Assembly: GCF_029836165.1 (NCBI RefSeq)
Contig: NZ_JAOEBG010000002.1
Span: 310,001 to 374,000 of the forward strand
Direction: 5' to 3'
DNA: 64,000 bases
Origin: Pseudomonas sp. GD04091
GTDB taxonomy: Bacteria; Pseudomonadota; Gammaproteobacteria; Pseudomonadales; Pseudomonadaceae
Shown here in pieces: positions 31,783 through 41,184 of this stretch. The position numbers were made by a program, and so were the translations under genes. The number at the start of each line of letters is the position of its first letter. Position 1 is the first letter of the stretch. The notes beneath the pieces are model-generated. The model searched no databases. It worked only from the letters and a program-made list of their open reading frames with translations, and was not told where the DNA came from.

Positions 31783-32528
31783 GCGATGCTGCCGCCTCCG
31801 CACAGCGGGAGCAGAGCCGCCGCCAAGGCCTGATCGTCGGCACGATCACCTTGCCCTTCAGGGTGTTCGGCGTGCTGATCGCCTCGCTGCTGTTCTCGAT
31901 CGTGGTCGAGTGCGTGGGCATGCACCTGTTTTGGCCAGAACAAGGCTGGCGGCACTCGCAGCAGATGCTGCAGTACGAGCTGGGGCACCTCTCCAGTCAT
32001 TTCACGCGCAGCGTGGTCGTGCAGGAGCCGGGGCGCACGGCGCATGAGCTGGTGGATGCCGGATACGAGTGGGTGTTCGTGCGCTCGGGCCTGCTGGAGC
32101 GGATGAGCCAGACCGCCGAGCGCGCCCGCGCGCCCAGTCATGGGCAGGCGCGCAACTTCCGGTACTACGTCAGCCAGATGTATGTTTGGGCCGAAAGCTA
32201 CTTGATCGCGGCCGCCTTCACCACGTTGACCTTCATGGTCCGCCTGCTGGTGCTCGTGCTTACGCTACCGTTGATCTTCACGGCAGCATTCGTCGGACTG
32301 ATCGACGGCTTGGTCCGCCGCGACGTGCGCCGCTTCGGCGCAGGCAGGGAATCGGGCTTCATCTACCACCGCGCCAAAGCCTCGCTCATGCCCTTGGCCG
32401 TGCTGCCCTGGGTCACCTACCTGGCATTGCCGGTCTCGGTGCATCCGCTGGTCATTCTGCTGCCCAGCGCCGCGTTGCTGGGGCTGGCTGTGAGCCTCAC
32501 GGCGGGCAGCTTCAAGAAGTACCTGTGA
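31779..32528 (+). CDS. TIGR03747-type / DUF4400 membrane protein
   Basis: This 249-residue integral membrane protein follows traD with overlap, as in all elements of this family. It has about four hydrophobic helices: IVGTITLPFRVFGVLIASLLFS near the N-terminus, VRLLVLVLTLPLIFTAAFVGLI after residue 145, and two close to the C-terminus. Its role is probably to support TraD. It is the last gene before the copper cargo interrupts the secretion genes. Confidence 0.85.
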   Translation: MSDAAASAQREQSRRQGLIVGTITLPFRVFGVLIASLLFSIVVECVGMHLFWPEQGWRHSQQMLQYELGHLSSHFTRSVVVQEPGRTAHELVDAGYEWVFVRSGLLERMSQTAERARAPSHGQARNFRYYVSQMYVWAESYLIAAAFTTLTFMVRLLVLVLTLPLIFTAAFVGLIDGLVRRDVRRFGAGRESGFIYHRAKASLMPLAVLPWVTYLALPVSVHPLVILLPSAALLGLAVSLTAGSFKKYL

Positions 32529-32578
32529 CCGTGCCTTGCGCGCTCGGTTGCTCCCTTCAACCGAAGCGCGCTCGGCCG

Positions 32579-35098
32579 CTACTTCGCGCCACGCAGCCGC
32601 AGCGCATTGAAGATCACCGAGGCCGAACTCAGGCTCATCGCGAGCGCCGCGATCATGGGCGAGAGCAGCCAGCCGGTGAAGGGATAGATCACGCCGGCCG
32701 CAATCGGCACACCAATGCCGTTGTAGATAAAGGCGAACAGCAGGTTCTGCCGCATATTGCGCACCGTGTCGATGGAGACTTCGCGCGACACCGCAATGCC
32801 GCGCAAGTCGCCCTTGATCAGGGTGACCTGCCCACTGTTCATCGCCACGTCGGTGCCTGTCCCCATGGCAACACCCACGTCGGACTTGGCCAGGGCGGGC
32901 GCATCGTTGATGCCGTCTCCTGCCATGGCGACCACGTGGCCTTCCTGTTGCAGCTTGTCCACCAGCGCCAGTTTGTCCGCTGGCTTGACCTCGCCATGCA
33001 CTTCGTCGATCCCGAGCTTGGCCCCGACGGCCTTCGCCGTGGTGAGACCGTCGCCGGTTGCCATCACGATGCGCAGGCCGCTGGCGTGGAGGGTTCGTAT
33101 CGCGTCGGGGGTACTGGCCTTGATGGGGTCGGTCACCGCGAGGATGCCCGCGAAGCTGCCGTCCACCGCCAGGTGCATGATGCTGGCGCCTTCCGCGCGC
33201 AGCCGCTCTCCGTCCGCCTGCAGCGCCGAAACTGGCACGCCTTCCTGTTCCATCAACGCGGTATTGCCCAACGCCAGGCGGCGTCCCTCGACCGTGCCGC
33301 GCACGCCGATGCCGCTGCCGGACTCGAAATCGGCAGGCTTGGCCAGTTGCAGCCCCTTGGAACGCGCAGCGCTGACGATGGCGTCCGCCAGCGGATGCTC
33401 GCTGCCCTGGTCCAGGCTTGCAGCCAGCCTCAGCACCTCATCGGGGGTGAAGCCCGGCGCCGCGATGGCCCGGTCGAAAGCAGGTCGGCCTTCCGTGAGG
33501 GTGCCGGTCTTGTCCACGATCAGGGTATCGACCTCGCGCATCTTCTCGATCGCGCCGGCATCGCGGAACAGCACGCCCTGCGTGGCGGCGCGGCCGGTGG
33601 CAACCATCACCGACATTGGCGTGGCCAGGCCCAGCGCGCAGGGGCACGCGATGATCAGCACCGCCACCGCGTTGATCAGGCCGAATACCCAGCTCGGCTC
33701 GGGGCCGAACAGCCCCCAGACAAAGAAGGTGGCGATGGCGATCAGCACGACCACGATCACGAACTTGCCGGCGACGACGTCGGCCATGCGCTGCATGGGC
33801 GCCTTGGAACGCTGGGCCGAGGCGACCATCTGCACGATCTGCGAGAGCATGGTGGCAGCGCCGACTTTCTCGGACTGCATGACCAGTGCGCCACTCGTGT
33901 TCAGCGTCGCACCGATCAGCTTGTCGCCGACCCGCTTGGTCACCGGCACGGGCTCGCCGGTCAGCATGGACTCATCGACCGCGCTGCTGCCTTCGGTCAC
34001 GGTGCCATCGACCGGGACCTTCTCACCCGGGCGCACGCGCAGGAAATCACCGACATGCACGTGGTTGAGCGGCACGTCTTCCTCGCTGCCATCGGCATTG
34101 ATGCGCCGCGCGGTTTTCGGTGCGAGACCCAGCAATGACTTGATGGCCGCGGAGGTCTGAGAGCGCGCTTTCAGTTCGATGATCTGGCCCAGCATGGTGA
34201 GGGAAATGATCACCACCGCCGCCTCGAAGTACACCGCCACCCGGCCCATCGAGACGAACGAATCGGGGAACACCCCCGGCGCCACCGTGGCAACCACGCT
34301 GTAGATGAAGGCTGCACCCGATCCCAAGCCGATCAGCGTCCACATGTTCGGGCTGCGATGGACGATCGATTGCCATCCCCTGACAAAGAACGGCCAACCC
34401 GTCCACAGCACGACCGGCATGGACAGCACCAGTTCCACCCATGTCTGGGTCTGCATGCTGAACAAATCCAGTTGATGTCCGAACATGGCAAGTACGGTGA
34501 CGATCACCGTGAACGGCAGCGTCCACCAGAAGCGCCGCTGGAAATCCTTCAGTTCGCTGTTGTCTTCCTCATCCAGCGGAATGATCGGCTCCAGCGTCAT
34601 GCCGCATTTCGGGCAGTTCCCGGGATGGTCCTGTTGCACCTCCGGGTGCATGGGGCAGGTGTAGATGGTTCCCGCCGGCACGGATGCCGGCTCGGCGGCC
34701 GGTTCGCGTTGTGCGTGAACTACCGTCCCATGGGCATGCTCGTGACCGTGGCCATGCCCCTTTTGGGCTTCTGCTTCGGGCACCAGATGCATCTGGCATT
34801 TGGGGCAGCGGCCAGGGCGATCCTGCCGGATCTCCGGGTGCATGGGACACACGTACATCGTGCCGGAGGATGCTACTTGAGCGGACGTCGCACTCACCGC
34901 ATATCGCGCGGGATCGGCGATGAATTTTTCTCGGCATCGGGCGCTGCAAAATCGATAGGTCTCGCCGTTGTGCTCTTCACGATGCGGTGATTCGGGCGGC
35001 ACGTCCATGCCGCATACGGGGTCCTTCGAGCGTGCCGTTGTGCTTGCAGATCCTTCTTGGACGCCGTCCTGCCTATCGGGATGATGATCCATGCCCAT
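32579..35098 (-). CDS. copA: copper/silver-exporting P1B-type ATPase
   Basis: This 839-residue heavy-metal P-type ATPase pumps Cu+ or Ag+ out of the cytoplasm. Its N-terminus has a YHS-like domain (about residues 25-66, DPVCGMDV...YRFCSARC) and two [12 protein letters not shown] metal-binding repeats (about 82-107 and 146-171) separated by a His-rich stretch. It has no classic HMA domain. The core has ACPCALG (CPC, about residue 485), phosphorylation DKTGTLTEG and the HP motif SEHPLADAI. The CPC motif fits Cu+/Ag+. It is the last gene of the minus-strand copper unit. Silver export, as in SilP, is an alternative. Confidence 0.9.
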   Translation of the reverse strand: MGMDHHPDRQDGVQEGSASTTARSKDPVCGMDVPPESPHREEHNGETYRFCSARCREKFIADPARYAVSATSAQVASSGTMYVCPMHPEIRQDRPGRCPKCQMHLVPEAEAQKGHGHGHEHAHGTVVHAQREPAAEPASVPAGTIYTCPMHPEVQQDHPGNCPKCGMTLEPIIPLDEEDNSELKDFQRRFWWTLPFTVIVTVLAMFGHQLDLFSMQTQTWVELVLSMPVVLWTGWPFFVRGWQSIVHRSPNMWTLIGLGSGAAFIYSVVATVAPGVFPDSFVSMGRVAVYFEAAVVIISLTMLGQIIELKARSQTSAAIKSLLGLAPKTARRINADGSEEDVPLNHVHVGDFLRVRPGEKVPVDGTVTEGSSAVDESMLTGEPVPVTKRVGDKLIGATLNTSGALVMQSEKVGAATMLSQIVQMVASAQRSKAPMQRMADVVAGKFVIVVVLIAIATFFVWGLFGPEPSWVFGLINAVAVLIIACPCALGLATPMSVMVATGRAATQGVLFRDAGAIEKMREVDTLIVDKTGTLTEGRPAFDRAIAAPGFTPDEVLRLAASLDQGSEHPLADAIVSAARSKGLQLAKPADFESGSGIGVRGTVEGRRLALGNTALMEQEGVPVSALQADGERLRAEGASIMHLAVDGSFAGILAVTDPIKASTPDAIRTLHASGLRIVMATGDGLTTAKAVGAKLGIDEVHGEVKPADKLALVDKLQQEGHVVAMAGDGINDAPALAKSDVGVAMGTGTDVAMNSGQVTLIKGDLRGIAVSREVSIDTVRNMRQNLLFAFIYNGIGVPIAAGVIYPFTGWLLSPMIAALAMSLSSASVIFNALRLRGAK

Positions 35099-35218
35099 GC
35101 CTTTCAGGTTAGTGGTTGATTCCTTTGCTGTCCCTCGATGTCTTTGGCGCGGCCCGCTTGCCGATCGTCTGGTCGCGAGGGCCTACATACTTGCGCCGCG
35201 CGATGAGCGCGGGCCGCA

Positions 35219-35503
35219 TCAGCTTTGGCAGCAAGATGCCGCCGCGTCGCCATCCTTGCGCGAGCGGACCGAATCCTCATGCAGCGACTCGCTGAGCTGG
35301 TCCACGACGATGGCCCAGGCTGCATCCGCCTTGATCTGTTCGGCCAGGAACTGGCGTTGCGCGTCAGTCCAGAACGGGGCGTCCTCCAGCCTGACGTCGG
35401 CAGCAAGTTGATTCGCTTCAATGAAGCGCGAAATCGACTCGGCGTCGCTATCCAAGCCAAGCTGACGAAAAAGGTTGGTCATTCGAGGGGTCGATTTGTC
35501 CAT
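35219..35503 (-). CDS. DUF2789 family protein
   Basis: This 94-residue protein has the pattern MTNLFRQLGL, FIEANQLAADVRLEDAPFWTDAQRQFLAEQIKADAAWAIVVDQLSESL, typical of DUF2789, plus a tail ending AAASCCQS. The end Cys-Cys pair might bind metal. The family often lies in metal-resistance clusters, but its function is unknown. ATG 35503 was chosen as the family-consistent start over an upstream in-frame ATG. It lies between the CopZ-like gene and copA on the same strand. Confidence 0.75.
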   Translation of the reverse strand: MDKSTPRMTNLFRQLGLDSDAESISRFIEANQLAADVRLEDAPFWTDAQRQFLAEQIKADAAWAIVVDQLSESLHEDSVRSRKDGDAAASCCQS

Positions 35504-35738
35504 TGAAGCCGTCCCTAATTGCAAAAAATCTAGATAAAGAATAGCCGATGCAAGCCATGCGGTCCTGGCGAGGCCGCCCGCCGCCCCGACGGAGCCATGA
35601 GGCACCCGTCACTGGGGCGCGCGGCGAGAGTACCGAAGCCACGTCCAACACCCTGTACGCATGGCGCCGGGAGTTACCCAGCAAGGCGCGTCGTCGAGCG
35701 TTCGACTGTGGAAGTGGCACTCGGAAAGCCCGCTTCGG

Positions 35739-36026
35739 TTATCCGCAGCAGGATGTGCGGCGAGCTGTCGCTCCGCAACATCCGCCGCTCCTTGCGTCGC
35801 CGCTCGTACTGGCCGGGCCGGCGGACTGCTGGACCAGCTCTGGCGTATAGCCAGCCTCCTGGATGGCCTCCGCGAATTCCGCATCGGTTGCGGCGCCAGA
35901 AATCTGCACCAATCGATCGCGAACGCTGATCTCGATGCGAGCGGTGTCGTCCGTTGCGACGATCGCCCGTTGGATTCGTCCGGCACAACTGCCGCATGTC
36001 ATGTCGGGTACACGAAAAGCTGTCAT
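35739..36026 (-). CDS. CopZ-like heavy-metal chaperone with Cys-rich tail
   Basis: This 95-residue HMA-fold protein has the MTCGSCAGRI metal site (Cys11, Cys14). After the normal 65-residue HMA domain there is a tail with two Cys-Cys pairs (GGCCG and TSCCG) at residues about 83-94. Such tails are seen in chaperones of copper clusters and could bind extra metal. It is first in the minus-strand copper unit, with AAAGGAG before the start and a MerR-type operator about 40 bases upstream. Confidence 0.85.
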   Translation of the reverse strand: MTAFRVPDMTCGSCAGRIQRAIVATDDTARIEISVRDRLVQISGAATDAEFAEAIQEAGYTPELVQQSAGPASTSGDARSGGCCGATARRTSCCG

Positions 36027-36063
36027 TGCACGCTCCTTTCAAGGTAGTGAAAGAAGTGTGAAC

Positions 36064-36086
36064 CTTGACATCGTTGGAATGTCAAG
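36064..36086 (-). promoter_or_regulatory. CueR/MerR-type operator of the copper unit
   Basis: CTTGACAT and ATGTCAAG form a perfect 8-bp dyad around CGTTGGA. On the minus strand it supplies a TTGACA -35 box, as in CueR-controlled promoters, where the dyad fills a 19-bp spacer. No merR-family gene is in the window, so regulation would come from the host or another part of the element. Confidence 0.7.
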
Positions 36087-36165
36087 CGATTCGTGCAAGG
36101 GCTTTTTGACTTTGGCCGGGCGCAGCCCCAGGAAGTGCCTATGACGACATAGGCGACCGTGACGA

Positions 36166-36546
36166 CTAAGCCCGCAGCCGTTCGTACACCTGCCTCCATG
36201 CTTCACCCGCCCGGACCTTCGCGGCTTCCATTTCCGAGCGGATGAGCGCGGTCATCTCGGCATGGCCCGCCTCGGCTTCCTCCCAGATGAAATACCGGCG
36301 CATCTCGTGCGCCGTGTCATCCACGAAGGCGATCGTCTCGAACAGGAGCGGATCGCCACCTGGCCCGTGGTTGTGGTCCAGCCCGAGAAAGACTGTGGAG
36401 ATGCGGACGTCATCGATCCATGTTTCCGCGACACGGCGGTCACCCGCCGCCATCCAAGCGGACCATTCCACAAGGCTCTCGCACAGCACAGCGCGACGCC
36501 CGTCGAGCTTGTAGTGCATCAGGCGTGGGAAGCGGGGAATCGGCAT
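36166..36546 (-). CDS. hypothetical 126-residue ICE protein
   Basis: A minus-strand protein starting PIPRFPRLMHYKLDGRRAVLCESLVEWSAWM, with VETWIDD-like and LGLDHNHGPGGDPLLFETIAF segments and an acidic C-terminal helix. It resembles short hypothetical proteins of phages and ICEs and has no function I can name. I chose ATG 36546, since the frame's upstream 134 residues look non-coding. It lies between the copper cargo and the second secretion block, against the direction of both secretion blocks. Confidence 0.6.
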   Translation of the reverse strand: MPIPRFPRLMHYKLDGRRAVLCESLVEWSAWMAAGDRRVAETWIDDVRISTVFLGLDHNHGPGGDPLLFETIAFVDDTAHEMRRYFIWEEAEAGHAEMTALIRSEMEAAKVRAGEAWRQVYERLRA

Positions 36547-36682
36547 GGTGAAAGAGTACTCCAGGTCCGCCTTTCCTCCCAATCGGCCCATCGGTCGATC
36601 CCGAGGTTCCGCAAGGCTCTTGTAGCCACTGTTCAACCCGCGCGTCTGCGTGCGCCCCCATGAATCCGGTCGTGCGCGGGTT

Positions 36683-36696
36683 CCTATTGTTTGCGG
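36683..36696 (+). promoter_or_regulatory. conjugation promoter-like motif, copy C
   Basis: CCTATTGTTTGCGG, preceded by GTGCGCGGGTT, 58 bases before the RAQPRD gene. It departs from copies B and D in three positions. The rest of this 208-base gap shows nothing else. Confidence 0.55.
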
Positions 36697-36754
36697 CCTA
36701 AAGCAGCCCCGATCTCCACGATCAAGCCATTGCTGATTACACAGGAATGGCGCG

Positions 36755-37138
36755 ATGGCGGCTTCAACCTGGCGTCGTGCCGCGCATCGCGGCGCGCCCA
36801 CTCTTTTCGTGATGGCCCTCCTGCTGGGCCACACACCGATGGTCCTGGCCGAGTCCCCGGCGCAGCGCCAGGAACTGGCCGCCACGCTGCGCCAACTCGA
36901 CGCTTTGGAGCGCACCGTCGCGGACAGCGCCTCGCGGTCCTCCATCACACCTGGCGAGCGCTACCACTTCGATTACCCGCGGCTCCTGGCTGACCTGGCG
37001 CGCGTGCGCGCTGGCATCCAGGCCCATCTCACGCCGTCGCGGGCCCAGCCGCGCGACCCCTCCGAACTGGCCGGCGACTACCGCACCGAGCGGGCCGTCG
37101 AGCCGCCGCCGACAACGACTGCGGAGGGCAAGCCATGA
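36755..37138 (+). CDS. RAQPRD-family ICE protein
   Basis: This 127-residue exported protein has a signal peptide ending about LAESP, helical repeats (RQELAATLRQLDALERTVADSA, RYHFDYPRLLADLARVRAGIQAHL) and the family motif RAQPRD itself near residue 100 (TIGR01690). It is predicted to be periplasmic. It opens the second secretion block behind motif C and overlaps the next gene by ATGA. Its exact role in the MPF-G apparatus is unknown. Confidence 0.87.
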   Translation: MAASTWRRAAHRGAPTLFVMALLLGHTPMVLAESPAQRQELAATLRQLDALERTVADSASRSSITPGERYHFDYPRLLADLARVRAGIQAHLTPSRAQPRDPSELAGDYRTERAVEPPPTTTAEGKP

Positions 37139-37368
37139 ACGGCGCCCAGGTCTCGGCATTTCAAGCCAACAGCGGCATCGCGCCTTCCGCGATGGCGACC
37201 GTCCTGGTCGGTGTCGTGTTCGCGGTCCTGCTCGTGTGGGGCGTCTGGGCCATCCGAACGGCCTACGTGGGGTGGTCCGAGAGCCGCCTCAACCAGCGCC
37301 AGTTCCTCGGCGTCTGCATCCGCTTCGTCGCGATGTACCTCGTCCTGACCTTTTTCCTCCTCTCCTGA
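37135..37368 (+). CDS. TIGR03758-type small membrane protein
   Basis: This 77-residue protein has two transmembrane helices (about residues 20-42 and 58-76) joined by a short loop WSESRLNQRQFLG. It starts NGAQVSAFQANSGIAPSAM. The family always sits between the RAQPRD gene and the pilin-like gene in these elements. Small size and two helices resemble VirB2/VirB3-type subunits. Overlap with the upstream gene suggests coupled translation. Confidence 0.83.
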   Translation: MNGAQVSAFQANSGIAPSAMATVLVGVVFAVLLVWGVWAIRTAYVGWSESRLNQRQFLGVCIRFVAMYLVLTFFLLS

Positions 37369-37384
37369 CCTGAAAGGCCTCACC

Positions 37385-37744
37385 ATGCACAACCGCATCC
37401 TCACTTCCCGTTTTGCCCAGCGCGCCGCCGTGGCCCTGGGCGCCGCCGCGCTGCCTGCGCTGTCGTTCGCACAGGGTCTGCCGCAGTTGGAGAACCCAAC
37501 CCGCGGCACCGGCAACGGCATCATGGAAACGATCAGGAATTACGGCTACGACATCATCATGCTCGTGGCCCTGCTGGTGGTGGCGTCGATGTTCATCGGC
37601 GTCTGCTATCACGCTTACGGGACCTACGCGGAGATCCATACCGGCCGCAAGACGTGGGGCCAGTTCGGCCTCACGGTCGCCATCGGCGCCGTCCTGCTCG
37701 TGATCGGCATCTGGCTGCTCACCGAAGCCACCGGCATCCTGTAA
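37385..37744 (+). CDS. TIGR03745-type membrane protein, pilin-like
   Basis: This 119-residue protein has a cleavable signal (ALPALSFAQG, about residue 30) and then two hydrophobic helices (about 57-77 and 96-116). This is the layout of VirB2/TraA pilins. The sequence LPQLENPTRGTGNGIMETIRNYGYD precedes the first helix. It is a good candidate for the major subunit of the conjugative pilus of MPF-G systems, by inference. GAAAGG precedes the start. Confidence 0.82.
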   Translation: MHNRILTSRFAQRAAVALGAAALPALSFAQGLPQLENPTRGTGNGIMETIRNYGYDIIMLVALLVVASMFIGVCYHAYGTYAEIHTGRKTWGQFGLTVAIGAVLLVIGIWLLTEATGIL

Positions 37745-37756
37745 GGCGAGGCTGGT

Positions 37757-38167
37757 ATGTCCGAGCAGCAGCACGTCCGTGCTGACGGGACGGTCACGTT
37801 CCTTCCGCACCGGCTCAACCGCCATCCCGTAGTCGTGCGCGGCCTCACCGCCGACGAGTTGTGGATTTGCTGCGGCCTGTCCGGCGCCGCCGGCCTGCTG
37901 GTCGGCGCGCCGCTGTCCTGGGTGTTCCGCACGATTGCCATCGCGCCGACGTTCGTGGTCCTGGGCGTCGCGCTCGGCGTGTTCATCGGCGGCGGCATCC
38001 TGCGCCGCCTCAAGCGCGGGCGTCCCGACACCTGGCTGTACCGTCAACTGCAATGGCGCATCGCCACGCGCCATCCGCTGATGGCCGGCTGGGTGGGCGG
38101 CCATGTGCTGATCTCGCGCTCCGGTTTCTGGACCACCCGAAGGCCTGCTTCAAGGGGGGTGCGATGA
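37757..38167 (+). CDS. TIGR03750-type membrane protein (VirB3/TraL-like)
   Basis: This 136-residue protein has two central transmembrane helices (about residues 37-75) after a cytoplasmic N-terminus with VTFLPHRLNRHPVVVRGLTADELW. A basic C-terminal part GRPDTWLYRQLQWRIATRHPLM follows. Size, topology and position before the VirB8/TraE-like gene match TraL/VirB3 proteins of type IV secretion systems. It overlaps the next gene by ATGA. Confidence 0.82.
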   Translation: MSEQQHVRADGTVTFLPHRLNRHPVVVRGLTADELWICCGLSGAAGLLVGAPLSWVFRTIAIAPTFVVLGVALGVFIGGGILRRLKRGRPDTWLYRQLQWRIATRHPLMAGWVGGHVLISRSGFWTTRRPASRGVR

Positions 38168-38853
38168 GCCGTTTCAAGAACGAGATCACCCACCTGCAGG
38201 CGCACATCAAGACGCTACGGCTGGGCGCAGGAGCACTGGTCATCATCGCCCTGGTCATGGGCGGCGGCTGGTGGAACGCCCCGCGCGATCTGACCATCCA
38301 CGTTCCGCCCGACCTGCGCTCCGGCAGCACCAGGAAGTGGTGGGAAGTGCCACCCGAATCGGTCTATGCGTTCACGTTCTACGTGTTCCAGACGCTCAAC
38401 CGCTGGCCGACGAATGGCGAGCAGGACTACGCGCGCAACCTCCACACGCTCTCACCGTACCTCACCCCATCCTGCCAGGCCTTTCTGCGGGCGGACTACG
38501 AATACCGCCGCAGCACAGGCGAGCTGCGCCAGCGCGTGCGCGGCATCTACGAAATCCCCGGCCGCGGCTATGGCGACGACCCGACGGCGCGCGTGCGCGT
38601 GGTTTCCGACCGCGACTGGGTGGTGACGCTGGACATCACTGCCGACGAGTACTACGGGGCAGAGCAAGTCAAGCGTGCCTTGGTGCGCTACCCCGTGAAG
38701 GTCACGCGAGTTGACGTCGATCCCGCCCGCAACCCGTTCGGCCTGGCGCTCGATTGCTACGAGGGCGCGCCCCAGCGCATCAGCGCGCCGGAGCCGACGC
38801 GCCCGGCCTCGGGCGGCTTGTCGCCGCAAGCGCCCCAAGGAGAAACCCCATGA
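38164..38853 (+). CDS. TIGR03746-type protein (VirB8/TraE-like)
   Basis: This 229-residue protein has a single N-terminal membrane helix (about residues 20-40) and a periplasmic domain of TraE/VirB8 size. Segments include PRDLTIHVPPDLRSGSTRKWWEVPPESVYAFTFYVFQTLNRWP and TPSCQAFLRADYEYRR. A short Pro-rich tail ends it. It is expected to be an inner-membrane scaffold component. It overlaps both neighbours by ATGA. Confidence 0.85.
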   Translation: MSRFKNEITHLQAHIKTLRLGAGALVIIALVMGGGWWNAPRDLTIHVPPDLRSGSTRKWWEVPPESVYAFTFYVFQTLNRWPTNGEQDYARNLHTLSPYLTPSCQAFLRADYEYRRSTGELRQRVRGIYEIPGRGYGDDPTARVRVVSDRDWVVTLDITADEYYGAEQVKRALVRYPVKVTRVDVDPARNPFGLALDCYEGAPQRISAPEPTRPASGGLSPQAPQGETP

Positions 38854-39776
38854 AGCACGCTGTACTCACGCTGCTGGGGCTGCTGGCCGTGGCCGCGGTT
38901 CCCGCTGTCCAAGCGGTAGAGATCCTGCGCTGGGAACGCATGCCGCTGGCGGTGCCGCTGAAGGTCGGTCAGGAGCGCATCGTGTTCATCGACCGTAACG
39001 TGCGCGTGGGCGTGCCGGCAGGCGTGGGTGAGCGACTGCGTGTGCAGAGCGCGGGTGGAGCCGTGTACCTGCGCGCCAGCGAGCCGATCGAGCCCACGCG
39101 GCTGCAACTGCAGGACGCCGACACGGGCGCGCTGATCCTGCTCGACATCGCCGCCGATCCGCCCAAGGACGGGGAGCCCGAACTGGAGCCAGTGCGCATC
39201 GTCGAGGGCAACAGCACCCCGGCGCGCTATGGCGACCAACCCGACGCTGCCGACGGGACGCCGGCTCGCACCCAAAATCAGGCAGGCGCGCGGGCAGCGC
39301 GGCGCGAAACCCCGGTCCCGGCCGTCCTGACGCGCTTCGCCGCGCAGAACCTCTACGCGCCGCTGCGCACGGTCGAGCCACTGCCAGGCGTTATGCGGGT
39401 CAACCTGCGGCGCGATCTGGACCTCGGCACGCTGATGCCGACGCTGGCGGTGCGCGCACATGCGCTCGCGTCCTGGCGCCTGGAGGATCAGTGGGTGACG
39501 GCCGTGCGCCTGACCAATAGCAGCAACGGCTGGATCACCCTCGACCCGCGCGTGCTGCAAGGCGATTTCCTCACGGCCACCTTCCAGCACGAAGCGCTCG
39601 GCCCGCGCGGAACGCCCGAGGATACGACCGTCCTGTACCTGGTGACGCGCGGGCGCGGCCTTGCGCAGTCGATGCTGCCGGCGATCAACCGCTTCGACCC
39701 GGCCGTGCATCTACCTCGGCCGGAAGCCAGTTTCCAGGACATCAGCGACAGCAAGGAGGCCCGCCATGCGCAGTAA
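38850..39776 (+). CDS. TIGR03749-type protein (VirB9/TraK-like)
   Basis: This 308-residue exported protein has a signal peptide to about residue 22 and then beta-rich domains with LRWERMPLAVPLKVGQERIVFIDRNVRVGVPAG. A linker with Pro/Ala/Arg follows, and then a C-terminal part (RVNLRRDLDLGTLMPTLAVRAHALASWRLEDQWVTAVRLTN). Size and place between the TraE-like and TraB-like genes fit the outer-membrane core component TraK/VirB9. It overlaps the next gene by 11 bases. Confidence 0.84.
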   Translation: MKHAVLTLLGLLAVAAVPAVQAVEILRWERMPLAVPLKVGQERIVFIDRNVRVGVPAGVGERLRVQSAGGAVYLRASEPIEPTRLQLQDADTGALILLDIAADPPKDGEPELEPVRIVEGNSTPARYGDQPDAADGTPARTQNQAGARAARRETPVPAVLTRFAAQNLYAPLRTVEPLPGVMRVNLRRDLDLGTLMPTLAVRAHALASWRLEDQWVTAVRLTNSSNGWITLDPRVLQGDFLTATFQHEALGPRGTPEDTTVLYLVTRGRGLAQSMLPAINRFDPAVHLPRPEASFQDISDSKEARHAQ

Positions 39777-41184
39777 CGGACTCCTGAAGTGGCTGATGAT
39801 CCCCGTGGCCTTGCTGGTGCTGTTCGTCGCCATCCGGCTGTTCTCAGGCGGGGGCGCATCGGCACCGACCGCCGCGGATGGCGGCAGCAGGCTCACGCCG
39901 GAGGAAATGAAGGCGCTGGGTATCGAGGGTGATACCCCGCGCGACACCGTGGCGACGCTCGTTGCCCAGGTGAAGCAGTTGCGCACCGAGCTTCAGACCG
40001 CGCTTTCGGACAACAAGTCCCAGCGCGAAGAGAACCAGCGGCTACGCCAGCGCGAAAACTCCATCGACCAGCGCATCAATTCGGCGCTGGACGCCGAGCG
40101 CTCCAACCTGCGCCGCGACCAGCAGCAGGCGGCCAGCGAACGCCAGCAGACCGAGGGGCTGCTCGCCGACTTGCAGCGACGCCTGGACAGCATCGGCGGG
40201 CGCGGCGACGGCCATGCCGATCTGCCCGTGGGCCTGGGGCTGCGCGACGGCGACGAGGCCGGGATGGAAGGCGGCATGCGCTGGATCGAACCGGACGACG
40301 CGAAGCCAGCCGATGGACGCAACAGCAGTCGTGGCACGGGAAGCGGCATGAACTTCCCGACGAGCTTCGGACCTGCGCAGAGCACGCTGGAAAGCACTGC
40401 GGAGAGCGTTGCGAATGCGGGCGCCCGCGCCGCTGGGGTCAAGAGCGCTAAGCCCGTCTATACCGTGCCGACCAATTCGACGCTGATGGGATCGGTGGCG
40501 ATGACGGCGCTCATCGGCCGCGTGCCGATCGACGGAACCGTCAACGACCCGTACCCCTTCAAAGTGTTGGTCGGGCCGGACAACCTGACCGCGAACGGGA
40601 TCGACATTCCCGACGTGGCCGGCGCCGTGTTCTCCGGCACCGCCTCGGGCGACTGGACGCTCTCGTGCGTGCGCGGCCAGGTTCGCAGCATCACCTTCGT
40701 CTTCCACGACGGGACGGTTCGCACCATCCCCGAGGACCGCGACGGCAACCAGCAGAACAACCAGCAGCGCGACGGCCTGGGCTGGATCAGCGACCCCTAT
40801 GGCATTCCTTGCGTCAGTGGGGAGCGGCGCAGCAACGCCCAGCAGTACCTCGGCTCGCAAGCCCTGATCACCGCGGCTGGTGCCGGCGTGGCCTCGCTCA
40901 TCGACAGCGACAGCGGCCAGATGTCCTACGTGGGCGCCGACGGCTCCATCGGCAGCGTCGGCATCTCGGGCAACGAGGCCGTGGGCCGCATCCTGGCCGG
41001 TGGCGTGCGCGACATGGCCGACTGGGTGAACAAGTTGTACGGCCAGGCCTTCGCTGCCGTCTATGTCCAGCCGGGCGCCAAGGTCGCCGTCCATCTCGAA
41101 AAGCCGCTTGCCATCGACTTCGATCCCGAAGGCCGCAAGGTCGATCACCGCGCAGGAGAAAGCCATGCTCTTGAACTTGACTAA
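39766..41184 (+). CDS. TIGR03752-type protein (VirB10/TraB-like)
   Basis: This 472-residue protein has one N-terminal membrane helix (about residues 7-26), a long coiled coil (about 60-145) and a Gly-rich hinge. Its C-terminal beta-barrel domain of VirB10 type contains YTVPTNSTLMGSVAMTALIGRVP and AGAGVASLIDSDSGQMSYVG. VirB10/TraB proteins span the envelope and gate the channel. It ends VHLEKPLAIDFDPEGRK. Overlap of 20 bases with the following lipoprotein gene. Confidence 0.87.
   Translation: MRSNGLLKWLMIPVALLVLFVAIRLFSGGGASAPTAADGGSRLTPEEMKALGIEGDTPRDTVATLVAQVKQLRTELQTALSDNKSQREENQRLRQRENSIDQRINSALDAERSNLRRDQQQAASERQQTEGLLADLQRRLDSIGGRGDGHADLPVGLGLRDGDEAGMEGGMRWIEPDDAKPADGRNSSRGTGSGMNFPTSFGPAQSTLESTAESVANAGARAAGVKSAKPVYTVPTNSTLMGSVAMTALIGRVPIDGTVNDPYPFKVLVGPDNLTANGIDIPDVAGAVFSGTASGDWTLSCVRGQVRSITFVFHDGTVRTIPEDRDGNQQNNQQRDGLGWISDPYGIPCVSGERRSNAQQYLGSQALITAAGAGVASLIDSDSGQMSYVGADGSIGSVGISGNEAVGRILAGGVRDMADWVNKLYGQAFAAVYVQPGAKVAVHLEKPLAIDFDPEGRKVDHRAGESHALELD

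Noticed and set aside
32069..34138. Plus-strand open frame of 689 codons
   Set aside because: It runs across the end of the TIGR03747 gene and opposite the copper ATPase. Its sequence is His/Arg/Gly-rich without any domain.
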